Of a stretch of DNA of 64,000 bases, positions 56,702 through 64,000 are shown piece by piece (positions within the stretch are counted from its first letter, which is position 1; every line of letters begins with the position of its first letter). Made by a program: the position numbers and the translations under genes. The DNA comes from Tolypothrix tenuis PCC 7101 (GTDB lineage Bacteria; Cyanobacteriota; Cyanobacteriia; Cyanobacteriales; Nostocaceae): contig NZ_AP018248.1 of the NCBI RefSeq assembly GCF_002368295.1, positions 7,651,326-7,715,325 of the forward strand, read 5' to 3'. A model generated the notes under the pieces. The model was given only the letters and a program-made list of their open reading frames with translations. It ran no database searches and had not been told where the DNA came from.

Positions 56702-57205
56702 ATGAATAAACTTAAGTCTGCTGGTATTATCTTAGGAACTTTGGCAACGCTAGTCAGTTTTGGTAGGAAAGTAAACGCACAATTTATCGATCCCACTCCC
56801 ATAAATCTCTATGCTATAGAACGGGAGGTATGTCTAAAAAATAACTTGAGAGATGAACCCAGATGTAAAAGATTCTTTCCTGACTCTAATGACTCTAACT
56901 CTAGCTCGAATTCAAGACCTATAAATAACTCAACAGATATTAAACAACTAATGCAACAAGGAATAGAGGCATATCAAAAAGAAAACTATTTCGTTGCAGA
57001 TACGGCTTTTAGCCAAGTAATTAAATTACAGCCTAATTTTGCGCTAGCTTATGCATTCCGGGGTTTGATTCAAATAAAACAAGGTCATAAGCAAGATGCA
57101 TTGGTCAACTTGCAAAAGGCAGAGAATTTACTTCAAGAGCAGGGAGAGACTAATTCTGATGCTTATAAAAGAATACAGAGACTAATCGAGATGCTTCAAA
57201 GATAG
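56702..57205 (+). CDS. Small secreted TPR protein
   Basis: 167 residues. Signal peptide MNKLKSAGIILGTLATLVSF with cleavage near VNAQ, then a Cys-containing segment and an Asn/Ser linker. Two TPRs fill residues 78-150 (YQKENYFVADTAFSQVIKL, ALAYAFRGLIQIKQGHKQDA). The layout parallels the gene at 52219, so the two are probably related. Divergent from the TPR-CHAT gene; motif P3 upstream. Confidence 0.75.
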   Translation: MNKLKSAGIILGTLATLVSFGRKVNAQFIDPTPINLYAIEREVCLKNNLRDEPRCKRFFPDSNDSNSSSNSRPINNSTDIKQLMQQGIEAYQKENYFVADTAFSQVIKLQPNFALAYAFRGLIQIKQGHKQDALVNLQKAENLLQEQGETNSDAYKRIQRLIEMLQR

Positions 57206-57210
57206 TAATC

Positions 57211-57360
57211 TATAGCAATCCAATTAGATTTTTTTTGAATCTAAGTAGATGTAGGGTGTATTATCGTCGGAATTACAGCACCGCAGGTTTCGGACAGTGT
57301 TGTACCTTCAGCAATAATGCACCCAATGTTTATTTCAAAAATCAGATATGAACCATACAT
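57211..57360. repeat. MITE-like element, second copy of the 22291 family
   Basis: Starts TATAGCAATCCAATTAGATT and ends with AAAATCAGATATGAACCATA; centre contains TGTAGGGTGTATTATC. More diverged than the copy at 22291 but of almost the same length. Confidence 0.55.
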
Positions 57361-57747
57361 ATTGGCATTGATTCAAGTTTGATAAATTTACAGTTAAATA
57401 TATCAAATATCTAAATCTGTAGCTAATATTCTCAGAGTTATCACTGGTTAAAAAAGTAAAAATTAATTAATACTACTTAAGATAAAGCAGTCACAAATAT
57501 CTGATTCGGTAGCTTTTACCCCTCAGACTGTTCTCCCTATCTAGGTAAATCGACTCAAAAATTGTTCACCAAAAAAATACATAACTTCAAATTTTCCAAA
57601 GATATAGCTAAGTAGAGAGTGCTGGAGTCTATTAAAAGGTAATGTATATTCAGAAATTTTGCAAAATACTGTTGTTTAGGAGAGCTAGGTGCGATTTATC
57701 AAACCTATCTCACTATCACTAGGGAAGACACTACAAATCTATCATTT
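57361..57747. other. Leader region of the sigma-like gene
   Basis: A/T-rich. Contains motif P4 at 57578 and a short open frame with a strong ribosome-binding site at 57689, which runs into the sigma-like start codon. No other gene is visible. Confidence 0.5.
57578..57613 (+). promoter_or_regulatory. CHAT-cluster motif, copy P4
   Basis: TACATAACTTC, 12 nt, GATATAGCTAAGT, 135 bp before the sigma-like gene. If this is the cluster's own sigma target, the gene would be autoregulated. Confidence 0.65.
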
Positions 57748-57754
57748 ATGGTAG
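57689..57754 (+). CDS. 21-codon leader ORF overlapping the sigma-like start
   Basis: GTG start preceded by TTAGGAGAGCTAG. Reads MRFIKPISLSLGKTLQIYHL then W and TAG. Its last codons overlap the next ATG by seven bases, so ribosomes finishing it could restart on the sigma-like gene. Alternatively the true sigma-like start lies here and a frameshift separates the two. Confidence 0.35.
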   Translation: MRFIKPISLSLGKTLQIYHLW

Positions 57755-59142
57755 CCAAAAAGTATCTAAATCAAGTCGGGATGGGTAGAGCATCAAAATA
57801 TTGGCTCTTAATCAGCATCAATAGTGTTGGTAAAAGGTGTTGTGATGAACTAACGGAGAGCAAAGAGTTTTTCTTGCAGCAGTTTCCAGGATTTGTTGAG
57901 CAAGAAAATATACCTGAGCGAGATATTCAACGCCAACTCATGCAGTTATATAGCCATGATGTTAATCTTCAGCAATTAGCTCTTGGTTGTCTGCGGTGTT
58001 TTATCTCCAATGAAATTAAAACCATTTGTGAAGCACTAACCCAGAAGTTTGGTCAAACACATGACTTTACTATTGAAGAAATTTTACCGCTGGTGCTCGA
58101 TAGCCATCAAATTCCCTTCTCCCAGACCCAATCTTTAACCACAAAGATTTTAGAGACTTTTGACCCAGAAAAAAGTAATTTATCAACTTGGACAAACAGG
58201 ATACTCAAAAGCGATCGCACAGTCAAACAGTTTTTACTAGAACATGGTATAGAACAAGTCACTGACTGGATGATTCTCAACTACACCACAGCAGGAAACT
58301 TAGCTCGTATCTTGTCAGATTACCAGCACACACAAATCGAAATTGACCAAGCACTCCGATTACTCGATAGCTATCATCAGGTTTATCGCACCCATCTTTT
58401 ACAAATTCGTAGAACTGGGGCTAAAAGTAGATATCCAGAGCCAACTTTTGAGCAATTGCGTCAAATTGGAGATTTGTGTCAACAAATCACATCTCCTGAA
58501 GAAATTCGAGAACATCTGCAAAATCTTGCCAGGTTACTCAGAGAAGAACGCATTCGTGCTAGAAGAGGTTTACCTCGTTTAGAGCTTTTGGCAGATGACA
58601 TCCAAATTATAGTTCCACAAAAATACGATCAACCATCAGCATTTTTAGCAGATTATCAGCAGAAATTTGATCAATGTCTATTTAAATCGGCAGATTTGGT
58701 AATTCATGCTCGATTTGAATATTTACAAGGTAAAAACAGCATCAGGTCGCTAAAAAAGGCAAAAAAATATATTAAAGCCCTTCATTTGTTTCATTGTGGC
58801 GGAGTTTCGATGACAGAAATAGCCAGCAAATTAGATTTAACAGACCAACCGGAAGTGAGCCGACTATTAGAACTGAAAAATTTACGCAATGATATTGGAC
58901 GCAACACTTTATCCTGTTTACTTAAGTGTGTTATGGAAATATCTCAAGAATATGTTACTCCCTATAAACTGCTAGACTTAGAGTCAAAAATACAAGCTAT
59001 CTTGGAAGAGGAAATTCAAACTGTAATTGAGCAAGCAAGAATAGATGCAAGTACTGGGGCGCAGCAAGTAATTAAAAACCAGTTAGCTCAAGCTATTTGC
59101 CGATATCTCTGCACGCGAATAGAAATCAGAGAAAGGACGTAG
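57748..59142 (+). CDS. Sigma-70-like regulatory protein
   Basis: 464 residues, soluble. The segment FDPEKSNLSTWTNRILKSDR resembles sigma-70 region 2 of cyanobacterial ECF-like sigma factors, with TDWMILNYTT after it. Near residue 350 a helix-turn-helix HCGGVSMTEIASKLDL, then QPEVSRLLELKNLR, suits region 4. The middle is a long basic helix (LREERIRARRGLPRLELL). Four bases separate it from the DUF1822 gene, so they form an operon. Known cyanobacterial clusters also pair such sigma-like genes with DUF1822 and CHAT genes. Whether it binds core polymerase is not shown by sequence alone. Confidence 0.6.
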   Translation: MVAKKYLNQVGMGRASKYWLLISINSVGKRCCDELTESKEFFLQQFPGFVEQENIPERDIQRQLMQLYSHDVNLQQLALGCLRCFISNEIKTICEALTQKFGQTHDFTIEEILPLVLDSHQIPFSQTQSLTTKILETFDPEKSNLSTWTNRILKSDRTVKQFLLEHGIEQVTDWMILNYTTAGNLARILSDYQHTQIEIDQALRLLDSYHQVYRTHLLQIRRTGAKSRYPEPTFEQLRQIGDLCQQITSPEEIREHLQNLARLLREERIRARRGLPRLELLADDIQIIVPQKYDQPSAFLADYQQKFDQCLFKSADLVIHARFEYLQGKNSIRSLKKAKKYIKALHLFHCGGVSMTEIASKLDLTDQPEVSRLLELKNLRNDIGRNTLSCLLKCVMEISQEYVTPYKLLDLESKIQAILEEEIQTVIEQARIDASTGAQQVIKNQLAQAICRYLCTRIEIRERT

Positions 59143-59146
59143 TGTT

Positions 59147-60397
59147 ATGTATTTACAAAATGATGCAACCGATGATTATTTTGAATTTAGTCAATTTTCC
59201 GAAATAATTACCCTAGAATCCGAATATTTGACTGAAGCTATAAAATTTAGTCAAAATTCTCTCAATAAATCTAGACAATGGCAGATTTATTTACAATATT
59301 TAGCATTTTTTGCCTGTCATGCTTGGTTAGAGCAACGGGAGCCTACTCTTGCAATTAGTAAAGCCGAACTTCTAGCTTGGCAATCTCAATATTCTAATGT
59401 AATTGATACTGCATTTAATATATCTATCGGAAAATTTAAAGTTTGTCTTATTCCTACTATTACATTCAGCGCTGAAGAAGTTATCATACCCAGAGCATTA
59501 GTAGATTTACCAGAATTTAATGCCCACTTTTATGTAGTAATTTCTCTCGCGGAAGAACTAGAGTTAGCTAGTATCAGGGGATTTTTACGTTATGACCAAC
59601 TCATTAAATATCAACCAGAACTACAACCTGAATTAGATTGGAATTATTGCTTACCGCTGACTTGTTTTAATAGCGAAGTAAATGAACTATTGCTTTATTT
59701 GCAATGTTTATCACCAACAGCAATTACTTTACCAGAAATTCCGAGCGAGCGCCAAAATCTTGTAACCACCATTCAGCCAGAACTATTAAATTTATTACCC
59801 CAACTACATAAATCTCCTCTCTGGCTGGTTTTGACTTGGGAACAAGGAGTAGCAATACTAACAACACCAGATTTATTGCAGATTTTGACTCAGCCAACAG
59901 TCAATGTCAGGTCTTGGTTACATCATCAATTACATGAGGTAATACCAGAATTTTCTTGGCAGGTATTAGCACCATTATCACCATTACTGAGAATCAAGCA
60001 AACCCCTGAGCAAGAGTTAGAAAATATTCTCACCAACATTCAGCATACATATAAAATAGATATTCCCAAATTAGCAGGTCGTGCCTATCAAGAGATAAAA
60101 CTAGAAAATCCGCTAAGATTGTATGCTGTTACTTGGTCATTACCTGATGAAAACCCAGGATGGAATTTACTGCTAATATTGAAAAATATGGCTAGTAACT
60201 CTTCTAGCTCTGGATTTACATTGCGAGTAAGTGATAAAACAGAGATTTTGGTAGAAGAAGAACTGCAAACTAATCATCAACAAGAATATATATTTACTCT
60301 GATCGAGGGAAGTTACGACGATCAGTTTTTAGTGAATATTACATCCACTAATGGACAAACGCAAACATTGCCACCATTGGAATTCACTAGAGAATAG
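59147..60397 (+). CDS. DUF1822 family protein
   Basis: 416 residues, soluble. The N-terminal third has WQIYLQYLAFFACHAWLEQR, the family's hallmark. C-terminal half is beta-rich (LYAVTWSLPDENPGWNLLLIL, IFTLIEGSYDDQFLVNITS), possibly an immunoglobulin-like or sensor domain. Function unknown; found in cyanobacteria next to CHAT and sigma-like genes. Ends before a 316-bp gap holding motif P5. Confidence 0.8.
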   Translation: MYLQNDATDDYFEFSQFSEIITLESEYLTEAIKFSQNSLNKSRQWQIYLQYLAFFACHAWLEQREPTLAISKAELLAWQSQYSNVIDTAFNISIGKFKVCLIPTITFSAEEVIIPRALVDLPEFNAHFYVVISLAEELELASIRGFLRYDQLIKYQPELQPELDWNYCLPLTCFNSEVNELLLYLQCLSPTAITLPEIPSERQNLVTTIQPELLNLLPQLHKSPLWLVLTWEQGVAILTTPDLLQILTQPTVNVRSWLHHQLHEVIPEFSWQVLAPLSPLLRIKQTPEQELENILTNIQHTYKIDIPKLAGRAYQEIKLENPLRLYAVTWSLPDENPGWNLLLILKNMASNSSSSGFTLRVSDKTEILVEEELQTNHQQEYIFTLIEGSYDDQFLVNITSTNGQTQTLPPLEFTRE

Positions 60398-60532
60398 CAA
60401 AATTTTAGACAGCGATCGCACACTAATGTTAGCCAAATTGATATTTGCTAGATAATTACCAGCTTTTTTAGCATTAATTATTAAGAAAAATTAAAAGAGT
60501 GCTTCCAAAATTATTATTCTTCCGTAAATTTC

Positions 60533-60568
60533 TACATATCCTCCCTCTCCTGAAAGATATGTGAGTTT
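60533..60568 (+). promoter_or_regulatory. CHAT-cluster motif, copy P5
   Basis: TACATATCCTC, 12 nt, GATATGTGAGT, 146 bp before the CHAT-CHASE2 gene. TTCCGTAAATT precedes it, matching TTCCGCAAATT of P2. Confidence 0.6.
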
Positions 60569-60713
60569 GAGTAGATAATCTATCTCGTCATCATATTACC
60601 TAAATGCACTGATGGACTGTAGTTGTTATCTGCTCTGCATTGATTAGGAGTAATTGGGTTAGGAATGCTGGTATTGGGAGTAGTTCTAGATAAAATCTCA
60701 GAAATCAAATATT

Positions 60714-63236
60714 ATGACGACAACGCGAACATTTTTTTATCTGACAGTGACTCGCATCCAGTCAGTGTGTCAATTTGAATTACAAGGACAAGGACAGAAG
60801 ATTACTGAGCAAGTTGATTATCCTTTATCCTTAACTCAAAATTATGAAGATTGGCAGAAAGCTTATTTAGATTACTATCAACATATACGCGGACGCAAGA
60901 CCATCAATCATTTGCAAAAGCAAGAATTAACCAATATGCACTTGCGCGGATGGAAAGTAATCAATAAAAATCTGCGCGGTAGAAAAGTAATCAGTGGCGT
61001 TGGTAAAATTACTGTTGACCGCAACAAACAACTTAAAGATGCAGAAGCTCAATTGTTAGATGAATTTCATCGCTGGTTACTGAGTCCTGATTTGGTAAAT
61101 ATTCGCCGTGAAATTGCTAATGCTGCTAGAAAACTCTCCGATGAGCAACAGTCAGTTGAGGTTTTTTTAACTTGTAACCCTATAGAAATAGCACGATTAC
61201 CTTGGGAAACTTGGGAAATTGGTACAGATTTAGGTATCCCAGAAAAAATACAAATTTATCGTACCCCAGCTACCATTCGTAATCAACCAGTCCGTCCTCT
61301 GCAACGTAAAGCCAGAATTTTGGCCATCATTGGTTATGATACAAGTTTAAATTTTGAAGCTGATCAGCAAGAAGTCGAATCGCTTAAGTCAATAGCAGAA
61401 GTGGAGTTTGTTGGCTGGAATACAAAAACAACTAAAGTACTAAATCCAGAAAATGCAACAGAATTAAAAACTCAAATATTTCATGCAATTAATGACGAAC
61501 GTGGTTGGGATATTTTGTTTTTTGCTGGACACAGTAATGAAACTATTTTAACTGGTGGAGAATTAGGAGTTGCACCCAATGTTTCTCTAGCCATTCAAGA
61601 TATTGAAGAAGTACTCAAAAAAGCACAAACTAGAGGACTTCAGTTTGCAATTTTCAATTCTTGTAGTGGCATAAATATTGCTGAATCGCTGATTAACCTA
61701 GGTTTGAGCCAGGTAGTAGTGATGCGAGAACCAATACACAATCAAGTCGCACGAAAATTTTTAGTGCAGTTTCTTCGGAGTTTGGTTGGATACAAAGATG
61801 TCCATCAGGCTTTGTTAGATGCTTGTCAATACCTCAAACAACAAGTAACGCGTTTTTCTTACCCTTCCGCTTATCTTGTCCCTTCACTATATCGTCATCC
61901 AGATGCAGAACTATTTCGCTTGAAATCTTTTGGGTTTTGGAATTCCATTAAAAAGTGGTTACCAAAACCTAAAAATGAGAGTTGGTTATTATTGCTTTTA
62001 CTTATTAGTTTATTACCTAATGTTCAAGATTTTTTGTTAGATAAGCGGATTTGGCTGCAAGCTTTTTATCGCCAATTTACCTATCAAATTCCAAAGGATG
62101 AGTCTCCTTTATTTTTAGTTAAAATTGATAATAAGTCTATTAATCAAGATAAAATTAAACAGCCTTACCCATTAGATTATGGTTATTTAGCAAATATAAT
62201 TCAAAAACTTTCTCAGGCAAACTCTAAACTAATTGGTGTCGATTATATTTTAGATCAAGGTGAGCAGCAGAAACAGAAATCCAAAAAACTCAATCAAGCC
62301 ATTCGTGCTGCTGTATCACAAGAAAGCTGGTTTGTATTCGGTGCTTTATATCCTCAAGATGAAACCAGCTTAATTGAAAATAGTAAAGAAACTGTAACTG
62401 CTGATATTGCTAACTTGCATTGGAGTATAGCAGGTGATATAAATATTACTAAATGGTATGTTGAATTACCAAGTAATACCAATTGTTCTCATAGTTGTCC
62501 TTTTAGTTACCTTTTAGCTTTATCTTATTTTTTGCAGCATCAAAAGTCATTGCCTCCTAATTTACCAAAACCTAAATTGTCCAACCAAAATGATTTTCGT
62601 GATGCTATTATCAAATCTATAATTTCACAAAATACAAGATATAATTTTTTGCAAAACTTACGCTTACATCCATTATTTAATTTTCAACAGTTTTTTCAAC
62701 CGATTCTGGATTTTTCAATTCCTCCTACGCAAATTTACAAAAGTGTATCTGCTTGTGAGTTACTTGGTTCTTGCGAGTCAGAAATCAAAATCCCCAATAA
62801 CCTGAAGAATAAAGTAGTCATGATAGTACCAGCAGGATATGAAGAAGCTGGTATTAAAGGTAAGGGTGAAGATAATGAAACTATACCTTCAGCAATTTCT
62901 TTCTGGAACGGATGGGGTGAAGGGATATTTTCTCGAAGTGCAGCCCATGCATACATGGTTCATCATTTACTAAAACAAAGATTAGTAGTACCTATACCAG
63001 ATTTTTTCATAATTTTATTAAGTGCTTTTTTAGGAAAAGCACTTACTGTTAGAATGTTAGAAAATTCGCCTAATAAACCAAAAATATTCAAGAGATTCTG
63101 GGGCATTTTAGTTATTTATCTTATAATTTCATTACAGATTTACACCTCCGCAGCGATTTTACTTCCCTGTTTTTTTCCATCAGTAACTTTGTGGAATTAC
63201 ATCCGAATTACAACAAGGAGAAACGTTCGTGAATAA
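60714..63236 (+). CDS. CHAT-CHASE2 membrane protein
   Basis: 840 residues. The N-terminal half (about 150-390) is a CHAT domain: His273 (FAGHS) and Cys317 (NSCSG), dyad intact. A membrane helix at about 422-440 leads to a CHASE2 extracytoplasmic sensor domain (about 445-690; FLLDKRIWLQAFYRQ, LIGVDYILDQ). C-terminal hydrophobic helices from about 755 (PDFFIILLSAFLGK, LVIYLIISLQIYTSAAILL). A sensor outside the membrane joined to a caspase-like domain inside is a plausible transmembrane signalling protease. ATG start; overlaps the next gene by 8 bp. Confidence 0.88.
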   Translation: MTTTRTFFYLTVTRIQSVCQFELQGQGQKITEQVDYPLSLTQNYEDWQKAYLDYYQHIRGRKTINHLQKQELTNMHLRGWKVINKNLRGRKVISGVGKITVDRNKQLKDAEAQLLDEFHRWLLSPDLVNIRREIANAARKLSDEQQSVEVFLTCNPIEIARLPWETWEIGTDLGIPEKIQIYRTPATIRNQPVRPLQRKARILAIIGYDTSLNFEADQQEVESLKSIAEVEFVGWNTKTTKVLNPENATELKTQIFHAINDERGWDILFFAGHSNETILTGGELGVAPNVSLAIQDIEEVLKKAQTRGLQFAIFNSCSGINIAESLINLGLSQVVVMREPIHNQVARKFLVQFLRSLVGYKDVHQALLDACQYLKQQVTRFSYPSAYLVPSLYRHPDAELFRLKSFGFWNSIKKWLPKPKNESWLLLLLLISLLPNVQDFLLDKRIWLQAFYRQFTYQIPKDESPLFLVKIDNKSINQDKIKQPYPLDYGYLANIIQKLSQANSKLIGVDYILDQGEQQKQKSKKLNQAIRAAVSQESWFVFGALYPQDETSLIENSKETVTADIANLHWSIAGDINITKWYVELPSNTNCSHSCPFSYLLALSYFLQHQKSLPPNLPKPKLSNQNDFRDAIIKSIISQNTRYNFLQNLRLHPLFNFQQFFQPILDFSIPPTQIYKSVSACELLGSCESEIKIPNNLKNKVVMIVPAGYEEAGIKGKGEDNETIPSAISFWNGWGEGIFSRSAAHAYMVHHLLKQRLVVPIPDFFIILLSAFLGKALTVRMLENSPNKPKIFKRFWGILVIYLIISLQIYTSAAILLPCFFPSVTLWNYIRITTRRNVRE

Positions 63237-63978
63237 AGCCAGATTATTAAGATTTATTGTGTTAATAAATGTATTAATAGCTAATTTATGTATAGCAATA
63301 CCAAGCGAAGCCACGGTTAAAAAACAATATCTTCAAAATTTACTGCTCAATAATAATAATAATACATATATATCATTATTATTAAGTGATTTATTAACCA
63401 TATTTCGCCGTCAAAAAGTTCCAGCAGGAGGGAGAGGAGACATATGTGCACTCGCTCCCCAGAAACTAGTAGAACCAGGTTCATCAAGTAGTACAAAAAA
63501 CAATATACCTGTTGAGATTTGGAGCTTAAAACCCTTATTCCTATGGAAAATAAAACAAGGAACGGTCAAGCAAATTCAGTTATTTAAAGATGGTAGTAAT
63601 AATGACTTATGGAAGGGGAACGGGGAAATTGCACTAGGTCAAACCAGCATTATTTATGATGGTGAACCACTACAACCTGGTCAGTTATACCATTGGCGTT
63701 TACATATTCCCTTCCCGATAGAACAACCATCGTTTCAAATTATGGAAGAGAAAAAGCGTAATGAGATTACAAATGAATTGAAACAAATAGAAGCACGGCT
63801 CAACCAACAAGGAGCTAGTGCAGAGACGATTACATTAGAGAAAGTAGATTTATTTGTAAAGAAAAACTTATGGTCGGATGCACTACGAGAAATCTTTGCA
63901 GTAACGAATCCTTCGCCAGAGTTCAAAAAGATTCAGCAGCAACTCCTATCTTTTGAATATTGCCAAACCAAGGATTAG
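63229..63978 (+). CDS. DUF928 family secreted protein
   Basis: 249 residues, GTG start with AAGGAG upstream, overlapping the CHASE2 stop. Signal peptide MNKARLLRFIVLINVLIANL with cleavage near SEA. GGRGDICALAPQKLV and a beta-rich core (LWKGNGEIALGQTSIIYDGE, GQLYHWRLHIPFP) mark DUF928, a cyanobacterial family regularly found after CHASE2-CHAT genes. Function unknown; likely binds on the periplasmic side of the CHASE2 protein. Confidence 0.8.
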   Translation: MNKARLLRFIVLINVLIANLCIAIPSEATVKKQYLQNLLLNNNNNTYISLLLSDLLTIFRRQKVPAGGRGDICALAPQKLVEPGSSSSTKNNIPVEIWSLKPLFLWKIKQGTVKQIQLFKDGSNNDLWKGNGEIALGQTSIIYDGEPLQPGQLYHWRLHIPFPIEQPSFQIMEEKKRNEITNELKQIEARLNQQGASAETITLEKVDLFVKKNLWSDALREIFAVTNPSPEFKKIQQQLLSFEYCQTKD

Positions 63979-64000
63979 GATACCCCAGCGACAAATATTT

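Overview
The window is chromosomal DNA of a filamentous, Nostocales-type cyanobacterium. The signs are: very many HIP1 sites (GCGATCGC), heptanucleotide tandem repeats in front of genes, families of small palindromic repeats, and protein families typical of that group (CHAT/TPR proteins, DUF1822, DUF928, CHASE2, kinase-ATPase-histidine-kinase giants, a cyanobacterial SLH glycoside hydrolase). No rRNA, tRNA or CRISPR array was seen.

Layout. 0-10 kb: 3' end of a two-partner-secretion outer-membrane transporter (ShlB/FhaC type), a secreted TPR-CHAT protein, hemD, and two tandem paralogous TPR-like proteins. 10-18 kb: a repeat-rich island with a small hypothetical gene, an orphan ParD antitoxin, and a 1614-residue NACHT-HEAT-CHAT protein whose 23 HEAT units are each exactly 93 bp. 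Two GTGTCAACTTAA elements lie on its left and three on its right. 18-27 kb: HEAT protein, dienelactone hydrolase, small secreted proteins, a DrrA/DrrB-like ABC exporter with MarR and MFS genes, and a toxin-antitoxin pair whose MazF-type toxin is truncated. 27-33 kb: LuxR regulator divergent from a sulfurtransferase, a secreted 3D-domain-like protein, and an SLH-GHL10 protein. 33-46 kb: two paralogous trifunctional Ser/Thr kinase/ATPase/histidine kinase genes separated by a repeat that itself carries a 213-bp insertion. 46-50 kb: fghA (S-formylglutathione hydrolase) split by a 2.5-kb group II intron; removal of the intron restores the gene exactly. 50-64 kb: a dense cluster of TPR, TPR-CHAT, sigma-70-like, DUF1822, CHAT-CHASE2 and DUF928 genes.

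Strongest candidates for something undescribed. (1) The 50-64 kb cluster carries five copies of one bipartite motif, TACATAACCTC-N12-GATATATG, always with exactly 12 nt between the halves. They lie upstream of the TPR-CHAT gene, a small TPR gene, the sigma-like gene, the CHAT-CHASE2 gene and a decayed ORF. The geometry suits a promoter for a dedicated sigma factor, probably the one encoded in the cluster; this is inference. (2) The NACHT-HEAT-CHAT protein has the architecture of a bacterial NLR-like sensor with a caspase-like effector. (3) The intron in fghA lies three codons after the codon of the catalytic His, so unspliced message would still encode the whole catalytic triad. Four CHAT (caspase-like) proteins occur in 64 kb.

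How the genes may work together: the secreted TPR-CHAT proteins, the ShlB transporter, CHAT-CHASE2 and DUF928 look like an envelope-associated sensing and proteolysis system with its own sigma-like regulator. The NACHT-CHAT gene is a separate cytoplasmic unit.
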